Below are positions 1-7,038 of a stretch of DNA of 7,869 nt, one piece after another. Made by a program: the position numbers and the translations under genes. The notes beneath the pieces are model-generated. The model had not been told where the DNA came from. It searched no databases and saw nothing but the letters and a program-made list of their open reading frames with translations. The stretch comes from Brevundimonas sp. UBA7534 (GTDB lineage: Bacteria > Pseudomonadota > Alphaproteobacteria > Caulobacterales > Caulobacteraceae): positions 1 to 7,869 of the forward strand of contig NZ_DLMO01000151.1 in assembly GCF_002479325.1 (NCBI RefSeq), given 5' to 3'. The number at the start of each line of letters is the position of its first letter. Position 1 is the stretch's first letter.

Positions 1-1600
1 CCAGCGCGTCGGCCAGCTCGCGCTCCAGCCCATAGTAGCGGGCGCGGTCCCAGAAGCGCGGGCGGGCGATGCCGGTCGAGCGGTGGCGCCCGGTGATCTT
101 GCCGTGCGCGTCCTCGCCGGTGATGTCGTAGACGAACAGGTCCTGGGTGACGATGACGTCGCCTTCCAGCCCCACCACCTCGGTGATGTGGGTGATCCGG
201 CGGCTGCCGTCGCGCAGGCGCGCGGCCTGAACGATGACGTCGATCGAGCCGACGATCATCTCGCGGATGGTCTTGGACGGCAGGCCGTAGCCGCCCATGG
301 TGATCATCGACTCGATCCGGCTGATGGCCTCGCGCGGGGAGTTGGCGTGCAGAGTGCCCATCGAACCGTCGTGGCCGGTGTTCATGGCCTGAAGCAGGTC
401 GAAGGCCTCGGGGCCGCGCACTTCGCCGACGATGATCCGTTCGGGCCGCATCCGCAGGCAGTTCTTGACCAGGTCGCGCATGGTGATCTGACCCTGGCCC
501 TCCAGGTTCGGCGGCCGGGTCTCCAAGCGCACGACGTGCGGCTGCTGCAGCTGCAGTTCGGCGGCGTCCTCGCAGGTGATGACGCGCTCGGTCGGGTCGA
601 TGAAGGCCGTCAGGGTGTTCAGCAGGGTCGTCTTGCCCGAACCTGTGCCGCCCGAGATGACGACATTGCATCGCGCCGCGCCGATGACGCCCAGGACGCG
701 CGCGCCCTCGGGACTGATGGAGGCGTACTCCACCAGGTTCTTCATCGTCAGCTTGTCCTTCTTGAACTTGCGGATCGTCAGCGTCGGCCCGTCGATCGCC
801 AGCGGCGGCGCGATGACGTTGACGCGCGACCCGTCCGGCAAGCGGGCGTCGCAGATGGGGGAGCTTTCATCGACGCGGCGGCCGACCTGCGACACGATCC
901 GCTGGCAGATGTTCATCAGCTGGCCGTTGTCGCGGAAGCGCACATTGGTCAGTTGGACCTTGCCGCCGACCTCGATGAACACCCGGCCGGCGCCGTTGAC
1001 CATGATGTCGGCGATGTCGTCGCGGCCCAGCAGCGGTTCGAGCGGGCCGTAGCCGAGGACGTCGTTGACGATGTCCTGGACCAGGTGCTCCTGCTCGGCC
1101 ACCGACATGGAGACGTTCTTGATCGCCACCAATTCGGCGACGATGTCGCGGATCTCTTCCGACGCCGCCTTCTGGTCCAGCTGCGCCAGCTGGGCCAGGT
1201 CGATGGTGTTCATCAGCGCGTTGAAGATGGTCGTCTTCGTGGCGTGGTAGTAGTCGCTCTGCTCCCGGACGATCTCGGCGACGGCCTGGGCCTTCTTCAG
1301 CTGTTCGAGGCCCGCCGTGGGCTTGGGACCGGCCGCGCTCTTAGGACGCGCGGCGACCTCGGGCTCAGGGGCCGGACGGGGGCGGGCCGCCAGGGCGTCC
1401 AGCCGGTCGGCCTTGGCCTCGGGCGCGGCGACGAGCGGGGCGTCGGCCAGGGCGAAGGCGGCGGCGGCGTCCAGCGGCTCGCCCGCGGCGAACGAAGCCG
1501 AGGGAATGGGCTGGCGTGCGTCCGCAGGCTCCGGCGCCGGGGCGGGAGCCGGTCGGGGCGGCGCCGCGACGCCGGGCTGGCCTGTTCGTTTGCCGAACAC
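1..1600 (-). CDS. cpaF: CpaF, Tad/Flp pilus assembly ATPase (3' end outside window)
   Basis: This is the cytoplasmic hexameric secretion ATPase (type II/IV secretion, PulE/VirB11-like) that drives assembly of the Tad pilus. I read 533 codons from the GTG at 1600-1598. Residues 1-9 (MFGKRTGQP) open the protein; residues 10-95 are Ala/Pro-rich and probably disordered. An N-terminal domain follows (about 98-300), including LGYGPLEPLL at 182-191 and DIMVNG at 198-203. The ATPase core has Walker A GGTGSGKTT at 317-325 (Lys323), an Asp box ITCEDAAELQL at 341-351, Walker B RIIVGEVRG at 388-396 (Glu393), and a His box GSMGTLHANS at 412-421. All key residues are intact. The visible end (FWDRARYYGLERELADAL) resembles the usual family C terminus, so probably only a few residues are missing. 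GTG is chosen because AAGAAGAGG precedes it by 9 bases and MFGKR is a typical CpaF start. It follows the cpaE stop after a single codon. Genes for the inner-membrane platform (cpaG/H, tadB/C) would be expected further left; that is inference. Confidence 0.97.
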   Translation of the reverse strand, partial: MFGKRTGQPGVAAPPRPAPAPAPEPADARQPIPSASFAAGEPLDAAAAFALADAPLVAAPEAKADRLDALAARPRPAPEPEVAARPKSAAGPKPTAGLEQLKKAQAVAEIVREQSDYYHATKTTIFNALMNTIDLAQLAQLDQKAASEEIRDIVAELVAIKNVSMSVAEQEHLVQDIVNDVLGYGPLEPLLGRDDIADIMVNGAGRVFIEVGGKVQLTNVRFRDNGQLMNICQRIVSQVGRRVDESSPICDARLPDGSRVNVIAPPLAIDGPTLTIRKFKKDKLTMKNLVEYASISPEGARVLGVIGAARCNVVISGGTGSGKTTLLNTLTAFIDPTERVITCEDAAELQLQQPHVVRLETRPPNLEGQGQITMRDLVKNCLRMRPERIIVGEVRGPEAFDLLQAMNTGHDGSMGTLHANSPREAISRIESMITMGGYGLPSKTIREMIVGSIDVIVQAARLRDGSRRITHITEVVGLEGDVIVTQDLFVYDITGEDAHGKITGRHRSTGIARPRFWDRARYYGLERELADAL

Positions 1601-1603
1601 GCG

Positions 1604-3082
1604 TCAGCGCCTCTTCTTGAACATGGAGGCGAACAGGGACTTGGATTCGCGCGCCGACTTGCCCGGCTTGGCGGCCGTTCCCTTGGGACCGGCGACGGCC
1701 GGCAGTTCGCGCCGCGAGACGATCTGGGCCAGGGTCTGGAAGGCCTCGGCCGCCTTGGTCTTGGCGGCGGCGTCCAGGATCATCTGACCGTTGTTGGCCG
1801 CCGAGCCGAAGGTCTTGGCGTCGAAGGGAATCACCAGGCTGGGATGCACGCCCAGGGCCGCGCCGAAGTCCTTGGCCGGAATCTCGGGGCGGCCCGGCAG
1901 ACCGACCTGGTTCAGCACCAGGCGCGGGGGCGCGTCGTTGGGCCGGCCCTGGCGGATCAGGTCCATCATGTTCTTGGCGTTGCGCAGGGACGCCAGGTCG
2001 GGCGTGGCCACCACCACCACCTCGTCGGCGGCGATCAGCGTGCGGCGCATCCACGGCGACCACAGGTGCGGCAGGTCCAGGATGACGAAGGGCGCGGTCG
2101 AGCGGATGCGCGTCGTCACCTCCTCGAAGGCGTCGGTCGAGATGTCCCAGTCGCTGTCCAGCGTCGCCGGGGCGGCGAACAGGCTGAGCTTGTCGGTGCA
2201 GCGGACCATCATCCGGTCCAGAAGCGTCGGGTCCAGCCGGTCGGGCTGGCCCAGGGCGTCCGCCACCCCGTTCAGCGGGTCCTGGTTGAAGTCCAGCCCC
2301 GCCGTGCCGAACGGCAGGTCGTAGTCGACGATGACGGTGTTCGCGCCGATCCGCTCCGAGATCGCATAGGCGGTGTTGTGCGCCACGGCCGATGCGCCCG
2401 CCCCGCCGCGCGCGCCGACGAAGGCGATGGAGCGGCCGACGAAGGGCTGGGCCGGGTCGTTGAACAGGCCGCCGATGGCCGCGATCAGCTGCAGGGGTTG
2501 CAGCGGCGCGACCAGATATTCGCTGACGCCGCGCCGCATCAGTTCGCGGAACAGCAGGATGTCGTTGGTCGGGCCGACGACGATGACCTTGGTGCCCGCG
2601 TCGCAGACCTCGGCCAGCTGGTCGACCTCGGACAGCAGGGTCTGGGGGTCCTTCAGACATTCGACGATGATCAGCGGCGGGGTCGGCTCGTGCTGATAGG
2701 CCTCGACCGCAGCGGCGACGCCGCCGATGCGGATCTGGGTGGTGGCGCGCGACAGGCGCCGGTCCTGGGCGGCGCGCTCGGCCGCGGCCAGGGTGTCCTG
2801 GCGCTCGGCGAAGACGTGGATGACGATGCGCGGCACCGACACCTCGCCGATCGAGGCGGCGGGCGCCAGGGCCGACTGGGCGCCCGCGACCAGTTCGCCG
2901 ACGGGATTGAAGGCGGGGACCGGCGGCTCGATGACCGGCGCGGCGGGGGCGGTTGGCGCGGCGACAGGCGCCGGGCCGGCGGTAAACTGCAGCGGTTCGC
3001 GCGACGGAGCGGGGGCGTCGAACGCATCGTCGATCTCGAAGCCGTCGACGTCCAGATCGGTATAGGCGCGCGCGTTGTTCAT
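1604..3082 (-). CDS. cpaE: CpaE/TadZ, pilus polar-localisation ParA/MinD-like protein
   Basis: CpaE (TadZ) is a cytoplasmic two-domain protein that places the Tad pilus machine at the cell pole. The product has 492 residues. Residues 1-80 are an acidic then Ala/Pro-rich leader. Residues 84-205 form a receiver-like domain, with IIVECLKD at 138-145 where a true receiver would carry the phospho-accepting Asp; here there is Glu-Cys, so it is probably not phosphorylated. Residues 217-455 are the ATPase-like domain: GARGGAGAS at 223-231 at the Walker A position, DYDLPFGTAGLDFNQDP at 253-269, and FVILDLPHLW at 332-341 as Walker B. The segment LDFNQDP and the DLPHLW motif are what I recognise as CpaE. 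The Walker A loop lacks both the lysine before GG and the one before Ser. The tail (460-492) is basic. The start is an ATG one codon after the cpaD stop; its Shine-Dalgarno match is weak (GTGGAC), which suggests coupling to cpaD. Confidence 0.95.
   Translation of the reverse strand: MNNARAYTDLDVDGFEIDDAFDAPAPSREPLQFTAGPAPVAAPTAPAAPVIEPPVPAFNPVGELVAGAQSALAPAASIGEVSVPRIVIHVFAERQDTLAAAERAAQDRRLSRATTQIRIGGVAAAVEAYQHEPTPPLIIVECLKDPQTLLSEVDQLAEVCDAGTKVIVVGPTNDILLFRELMRRGVSEYLVAPLQPLQLIAAIGGLFNDPAQPFVGRSIAFVGARGGAGASAVAHNTAYAISERIGANTVIVDYDLPFGTAGLDFNQDPLNGVADALGQPDRLDPTLLDRMMVRCTDKLSLFAAPATLDSDWDISTDAFEEVTTRIRSTAPFVILDLPHLWSPWMRRTLIAADEVVVVATPDLASLRNAKNMMDLIRQGRPNDAPPRLVLNQVGLPGRPEIPAKDFGAALGVHPSLVIPFDAKTFGSAANNGQMILDAAAKTKAAEAFQTLAQIVSRRELPAVAGPKGTAAKPGKSARESKSLFASMFKKRR
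1610..1618 (-). promoter_or_regulatory. Ribosome binding site for cpaF inside the end of cpaE
   Basis: The minus strand reads AAGAAGAGG here, 9 bases before the cpaF GTG. The same bases encode the Lys-Lys-Arg end of CpaE (MFKKRR). This site decides the GTG start, because no ATG lies nearby in frame. Ribosomes finishing cpaE pass directly over it, so coupled translation is likely (inference). Confidence 0.6.
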
Positions 3083-3085
3083 CGG

Positions 3086-3766
3086 TCAGTCCACGGCCCG
3101 CGAGACTTTTCCGTCCACGAGCTCCTCCTGGGGGGCGGCCGTGCGCTCTCCGGCGCGATAAGTGTCGAACACCTTGGAGCGGCGTCCCATGTCCGGCGCG
3201 TCCCTGCCGCGCGGTGCGACGATGTCGCGCGGATTGGCGATCTGGGCGGCCAGATTGGCGGTGACGGCGCAGCCGAAGTCGCTGGTCGGCTGGTTGGAAT
3301 AGCTCATCTGGCCCGCACCGCCGACGGCGGCGCAGTTGGGCACATGGGCGCGAAGTGTCTCGAACCCGGCCAGGACCGGCGCGCGCGGATCGGGCGCGTC
3401 ATAGGCCATGACCAGCACCCGCTCCGACGGCACGCCCATGCCGGCCAGGGCGTCGCGGACGCCCCAGGCGGCGCGGGCGGCGGCGGGATCGTCGCCGGAC
3501 GGCGCCTCGACGCGGATGACCTCGGCGCCTTCGCGCGCGAAGCGGCCGACCAGGGCGCCGAGCGCCGCGTGCTGATTGCCCGACAACCCCTCGTCGTGAA
3601 CGGCCAGGGCGATGCGGTCCACGCCCGGCTCGACCTGAAGGACGTAGCGCGACAGGGCGTTCAGCGGCGGCGGGCTCGACGCGTCGTCGGCGGTCGCGCA
3701 GGCCGAAAGTCCGGCGCCGGCGGCGAGCAGCATCACAAGGACGGTACGGTTCACGGCGCGCCTCAT
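3086..3766 (-). CDS. cpaD: CpaD, Tad pilus outer-membrane lipoprotein
   Basis: CpaD is a lipoprotein partner of the CpaC secretin at the outer membrane. The product has 226 residues. It opens with a basic N terminus and a hydrophobic signal, then the lipobox LSAC, giving lipidation at Cys23. The diagnostic segment is near the C terminus: SNQPTSDFGCAVTANLAAQI begins at 157 and is followed by ANPRDIVAPRG (177-187), which I recognise as the CpaD family signature. Cys145 and Cys166 could form a disulfide in the periplasm (inference). The start is the ATG at 3766-3764, which overlaps the cpaC stop as ATGA. A longer open frame reaches 3796, but it would run back into cpaC and add a cytosolic-looking prefix before the signal peptide. 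The gene lies between cpaC and cpaE, as in known cpa operons. Confidence 0.93.
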   Translation of the reverse strand: MRRAVNRTVLVMLLAAGAGLSACATADDASSPPPLNALSRYVLQVEPGVDRIALAVHDEGLSGNQHAALGALVGRFAREGAEVIRVEAPSGDDPAAARAAWGVRDALAGMGVPSERVLVMAYDAPDPRAPVLAGFETLRAHVPNCAAVGGAGQMSYSNQPTSDFGCAVTANLAAQIANPRDIVAPRGRDAPDMGRRSKVFDTYRAGERTAAPQEELVDGKVSRAVD

Positions 3767-5193
3767 TCGATCACATAGCCGACAGGGCCCTGCCACCCAG
3801 CGCCGGGCGCGGCGGCCGGCGCCGGGCTGCCGTAGCGCTGGCTGAGCTGGCCGAACAGCAGGGTCTGGGCGTCGTTGGCGATCTGCAAACCGTCGGCCGG
3901 GCTCTGCATCCGTCCCGGAGAGGTGGGCGACACCACATAGGCCTCGATGATGATGACCAGTTCGGTCTGGCCCGACACGTAGTCGCGCGACCGGAACAGG
4001 GCGCCCAGCACCGGCACGTCGCCCAGGGCGGGCAGCTTGTCGATGTTCTGACGGGTCTCCTCGCGCAGCAGGCCGGCGATCATCAGCGAACCGCCGCTGG
4101 GCAGTTCGACCGTGGACGAGGCCCGGCGCACGCTCAGCGCCGGAATGACCAGGGCGGTGTTCGCGGTCGGGTTCAGGGTGAAGGCGCCGTCGTTCGACAG
4201 CTCCGACACCTCGGTCGACAGCTGCAGGGAGATGCGCCCCTCGGACAGGACGATCGGACGGAAGGCCAGGCGAACGCCATAGGGCTTGAACTCGATGCCG
4301 ACGGTCGTGCCGCTGTCGTCATTGCTCTGGGACACGGGCACCGGGAATTCGCCGCCGGCCAGGAACTCGCCGCTCTCGCCGTTGACGGCGGTGACGTTGG
4401 GCTCGGCCAGGGTGCGCAGCAGGCCCGCCCGCTCGAAGGCCCGCAGATTGGTCGTCAGGCGGTTGCCGTCGCCGCTGACGTCGGTGTAGCCCAGAACGCC
4501 GCCGCCCAGCTGCGAGCCGCTGACGCCGAAGGTGGCGCTCTGGGCGAAGCTGAGCCCGTCGCCGACGCTGTTCAGCACGGCGTTGACGTCCAGGCCCAAT
4601 TGCTTGACCGCCGAACGCTGCACCTCGATCACGCGCGCCTTGATCGTCACCTGGTCCGAGCCGGCGACGCTGATCATGTTCAGCACCTTCTCGGGCGTGG
4701 CGACGAAGGCCCGGGCGATGCGCTGGGCCTGATCGGACTGCGCCGGGCTGTCGACCGAACCGGTCAGGATGACGCTGTCGTTGATCGCCTCGGCCTGGAC
4801 GCGGCCGCCGGGGATCAGTCGGGTCAGGGTGTCCTGCAACGCGCTGACGCCGGCGTCCACGCGGACGCGCAAGGCCAGGATGGTGCGTCCCGCCCCGTCC
4901 AGGAAGACCGCATCGGTCTCGCCCGGCGCGATGCCGATGACGGTGATCCGGCGTGGCGAATGCAGCATGGCCTCAGCCACCTGCGGATTGGAGACGATGA
5001 CGTCGCGGGCGTCGGCCGGCAGGTCCACCGCGAAGGAGGTGCCGCGCGGCAGATTGATTAACTGCGGCGCCGCGCCGGTCGAGACGGCGGCGCGGGTCTG
5101 GGCAAGGGCGGCGACCGGCGCCGTGGCGGGGGCCAGGCCGATCAGAGCGGCGCAGACGGCTGTGAGCAGGGTCCGGGGCATGGCGGCTTTCAT
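3763..5193 (-). CDS. cpaC: CpaC/RcpA, Tad pilus secretin
   Basis: CpaC forms the ring-shaped outer-membrane channel through which the pilus leaves the cell. The product has 476 residues. A signal peptide covers about 1-31 with a likely cut after ALA. Residues 44-113 form the secretin N-terminal domain (LPRGTSFAVDLPADARDVIV). Residues 115-178 look like a BON-type domain (VILTGSVDSPAQ at 141-152). From about 180 to 424 lies the secretin core, with EPNVTAVNGESGEFLAGGEF at 264-283, LPSGGSLMIAGLL at 364-376, and the classic end motif GDVPVLGALFRS at 391-402 followed by ELVIIIEAYVV (411-421). A Pro/Ala linker leads to a terminal GPVGYVIE. Its length and layout are normal for the family. The ATG at 5193-5191 overlaps the cpaB stop as ATGA, which fixes the start; a second ATG four codons later is less likely. 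All domains look complete. Confidence 0.96.
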   Translation of the reverse strand: MKAAMPRTLLTAVCAALIGLAPATAPVAALAQTRAAVSTGAAPQLINLPRGTSFAVDLPADARDVIVSNPQVAEAMLHSPRRITVIGIAPGETDAVFLDGAGRTILALRVRVDAGVSALQDTLTRLIPGGRVQAEAINDSVILTGSVDSPAQSDQAQRIARAFVATPEKVLNMISVAGSDQVTIKARVIEVQRSAVKQLGLDVNAVLNSVGDGLSFAQSATFGVSGSQLGGGVLGYTDVSGDGNRLTTNLRAFERAGLLRTLAEPNVTAVNGESGEFLAGGEFPVPVSQSNDDSGTTVGIEFKPYGVRLAFRPIVLSEGRISLQLSTEVSELSNDGAFTLNPTANTALVIPALSVRRASSTVELPSGGSLMIAGLLREETRQNIDKLPALGDVPVLGALFRSRDYVSGQTELVIIIEAYVVSPTSPGRMQSPADGLQIANDAQTLLFGQLSQRYGSPAPAAAPGAGWQGPVGYVIE

Positions 5194-6074
5194 GGGATGG
5201 CCACCGTTTCCGGCGCGCCGCCGCGATAGATTCGAACGGCCGAGGGGGCGTTGGGCCGCGCTGCGGCGCGCACCGCGCCCGAGGGGCCGGCGGTGTCGGC
5301 GTAGGAGCGCAGCATCAGGGACAGCTCGCCCTCCGACTTGGCCTGGGCCAGGGCTTCGGCGTCTCCGGGCGTGACCTCCAGCGTGGCGGTGGCGCCCACC
5401 ACGGCCTGTTCATTGTCGGCTGCGCGGGTGGTCTGGTCGATGGCCAGGACCTTGATGTTCCGCATGACGGTGGAGGTCGAATACTGCGTCCCGCTGCCGC
5501 CCGACTGGGCCGGGAACTCGCGGGTCATGACGACGTCCACGCGGTCGCCGGGCAGGATGAAGCCGCCAGCGGCGGTCTCGACCGTGACGCTGATGGCCAT
5601 GGCCCGCATGCCGGGTTCCAGGTAGGCGGCCAGATAGCCGCTGTCGCCCGCACGCACGATCTTACGCGCGACGATCGGTTCGCCTTTCAGGATGGTCTCG
5701 CGGACCACGGAGCCGACGTATTCGCCCTTGGTTCCGCCCGTCGTGGCCTCGGTCGCCGCCCGGGCGACCTTGGCGGCGGCCTCGGCCGCGCGACCGTCGG
5801 TCGCGGGCTTGGCGGGGCCGTCGACGATGAAGGCGGGGTTGACCTCGTCGGACGGCCAGTCCTTCCAGGCCATGTCAGCGTCGCCCAGGCGCTTGCCCGG
5901 CTGCAGATCGTTCGCGGCGACCAGCACCCGGGTCATCGGCCGGGTCTCTACGACGGCGGCGGCGGCCGGGCGACTGGGCTGGTGTGAAGAAGATCCCATG
6001 GCGCGCACAACCAGCGCCAGCCCGATGGCTGAGACGGCGGCGATGCAGATCACGGCTATGCGGGCAGGCTTCAT
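5190..6074 (-). CDS. cpaB: CpaB/RcpC, Tad pilus periplasmic SAF-domain protein
   Basis: CpaB (RcpC) is an inner-membrane-anchored periplasmic component needed for Tad pilus assembly, thought to work with the secretin. The product has 294 residues. One hydrophobic anchor lies at about 6-25. A SAF-type domain begins at about 47 (RVLVAANDLQPGKRLGDADM) and resumes at 118-141 (EYVGSVVRETILKGEPIVARKIV). Between these lies an Ala/Thr-rich, low-complexity stretch at about 86-117. The RcpC-type domain covers about 147-255, with AISVTVETAAGGFILPGDRV at 160-179 as the clearest family segment. The C-terminal tail (256-294) is Pro/Ala-rich. The start ATG at 6074 has GGGAG nine bases upstream. This is the first gene of the tightly packed cpaB-F block and lies 92 bases after cpaA, with a CtrA-like promoter candidate in that gap. 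Confidence 0.95.
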   Translation of the reverse strand: MKPARIAVICIAAVSAIGLALVVRAMGSSSHQPSRPAAAAVVETRPMTRVLVAANDLQPGKRLGDADMAWKDWPSDEVNPAFIVDGPAKPATDGRAAEAAAKVARAATEATTGGTKGEYVGSVVRETILKGEPIVARKIVRAGDSGYLAAYLEPGMRAMAISVTVETAAGGFILPGDRVDVVMTREFPAQSGGSGTQYSTSTVMRNIKVLAIDQTTRAADNEQAVVGATATLEVTPGDAEALAQAKSEGELSLMLRSYADTAGPSGAVRAAARPNAPSAVRIYRGGAPETVAIP

Positions 6075-6111
6075 CCTGACGGTCTCCCGCAGGCGCGGCT
6101 CTCCGCCCTGC

Positions 6112-6150
6112 GTTAACGATCATGGATGCGACCGGTTAATGCGGTCCTAA
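6112..6150 (-). promoter_or_regulatory. Candidate CtrA-dependent promoter ahead of cpaB
   Basis: On the minus strand the 92-base gap between cpaA and cpaB contains TTAG-GACCGCA-TTAAC (6150-6135). This is one base off the CtrA consensus TTAA-N7-TTAAC. Using TTAACC as a -35-like element, GTTAAC (6117-6112) sits 16 bases further on as a possible -10, placing a start site near 6105 and a leader of about 30 bases. TTAA is rare in the surrounding GC-rich DNA, yet it occurs twice here. CtrA is known to control pilus genes in Caulobacter. The match and spacing are seen directly; promoter activity is inferred. No GANTC (CcrM) site is present in the gap. Confidence 0.42.
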
Positions 6151-6166
6151 GCGCCGAATGACGCCG

Positions 6167-6676
6167 TTAGCCGCCGACGAAGGCCGCCACGAGCGGCGAA
6201 GCGGGAAAGGCCAGCAACGCGCCGCCGGCCAGGGCGACGCCATAGGGAACGTCCCCCTTCGGCTCAAGCAGACGGGCGGCCCAGCCGGGCAGGCCCGGGA
6301 AGACGGGAATGGTGCGGCGCGCGGTGATCAGCGCCAGACAGAACAGACCGCCGACAATGGCGCTGGACAGCAGGAAGGGCAGGCTGCCGGCCGGCCCCAT
6401 CCACAGACAGGCGGCCGCCAGCAGCTTGGCGTCGCCTCCGCCCACCCAGTTCAGGGCGAACAGGGCCATGCCGGCCAGCAGGGCGGCGACACCCACGCCG
6501 ACGTGAGCCGCCACGTCCAGCGGCGCAACGCCTAGCAGCAGGGCGGCTGGAAAGAAGGCCGCCAGAAGCGCCAGCGAAATCCAGTTGGGGATCCGCATGG
6601 TCGTCAGGTCGTGCAGGCCGCCGACGACCATCAGGACCGGAAAGGGCGCCAAGGCGATGAAGGGCAGGATGTCCAT
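6167..6676 (-). CDS. cpaA: CpaA/TadV, prepilin peptidase (A24 family)
   Basis: CpaA is an inner-membrane aspartyl protease that cuts the leader from Flp-type prepilins. The product has 169 residues, nearly all hydrophobic, with about five to six membrane segments. Both catalytic aspartates of the A24 family are visible: Asp23 in GLHDLTTMRIPNW (20-32) and Asp82 in GGGD (79-82), followed by AKLLAA. The large N-terminal methyltransferase domain of PilD-type enzymes is absent, as expected for the short Tad version. DVPYGVALAGG (142-152) matches the conserved tail of the family. The start ATG at 6676 has AGGA eight bases upstream. It ends with TAA and is separated from cpaB by 92 bases. It follows a small membrane protein rather than a recognisable pilin gene. 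Confidence 0.94.
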   Translation of the reverse strand: MDILPFIALAPFPVLMVVGGLHDLTTMRIPNWISLALLAAFFPAALLLGVAPLDVAAHVGVGVAALLAGMALFALNWVGGGDAKLLAAACLWMGPAGSLPFLLSSAIVGGLFCLALITARRTIPVFPGLPGWAARLLEPKGDVPYGVALAGGALLAFPASPLVAAFVGG

Positions 6677-6741
6677 GCGGCCGATCCTGCGCCAAAGGCC
6701 TTAAGTCCGGGTTTCCACCAGAAGGCGCGACGAACCGCCCG

Positions 6742-6936
6742 TCAGTTGGACAGGGCCGGGCCGAAGACGGCCGCCGCCACGGCCAGGCCGACCGCCAGCA
6801 TGGCCACGGCGCCGGCGATGAAGATCAGGGCGGTGCGGGCGCGGCGGCGGCGCATCCCGCCGGGACGGTATTGGCGGATATGGACGGACGGCCCGCGATT
6901 GAAGGCCTCGGAACCGCTGATATTGTGCTGGGACAT
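6742..6936 (-). CDS. Small single-pass membrane protein of unknown function
   Basis: I do not recognise this 64-residue protein. Residues 1-20 are hydrophilic, 21-34 are strongly basic (RPGGMRRRRAR at 24-34), and about 35-60 form one hydrophobic helix (TALIFIAGAVAMLAVGLAVA) ending in FGPALSN. By the positive-inside rule the N terminus should be cytoplasmic. The gene is probably real: GGGGAGG lies five bases before the ATG, and its codons show the strong G/C third-position bias of the neighbours. It lies 65 bases before cpaA, where Caulobacter carries pilA. It lacks the Flp pilin features, namely a short leader ending in Gly and an EY-containing hydrophobic segment, so I do not call it a pilin. 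It could be an accessory pilus protein or an unrelated small membrane protein. Confidence 0.7.
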   Translation of the reverse strand: MSQHNISGSEAFNRGPSVHIRQYRPGGMRRRRARTALIFIAGAVAMLAVGLAVAAAVFGPALSN

Positions 6937-7038
6937 GAACGCCTCCCCACGGATCGGACGAACGCGCGATCAGGCCGGGCGCTTGCGACGAGAAGATGGC
7001 GACCCGCGTTACTGCGGCCATTCAGGCGTTCGACGGCG

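Noticed and set aside
1365..2660. A 431-codon minus-strand frame overlapping cpaE and cpaF
   Set aside because: It is a shifted frame of two well-supported genes, is Arg/Gly/Pro-rich, and shows no motif.
83..3778. A 1231-codon open frame on the plus strand
   Set aside because: It lies exactly codon-on-codon opposite cpaF, cpaE and cpaD, which all share one frame. In that register a stop would need a sense TTA, CTA or TCA codon, all avoided in this GC-rich genome. The translation is a low-complexity Arg/Gly/Asp/Val mix with no domain, and the three genes opposite are unmistakable.
5052..5062. A TTAA half-site inside cpaC
   Set aside because: It is within coding sequence and has no partner at 7-base spacing, so it is not a CtrA box.
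4600..5374. Plus-strand frames opposite cpaC
   Set aside because: They are antisense to a complete secretin, and their compositions are typical of shadow frames.
6701..6704. A TTAA ahead of cpaA as a second CtrA site
   Set aside because: On either strand the sequence at N7 spacing does not resemble TTAA, so only a lone half-site remains.
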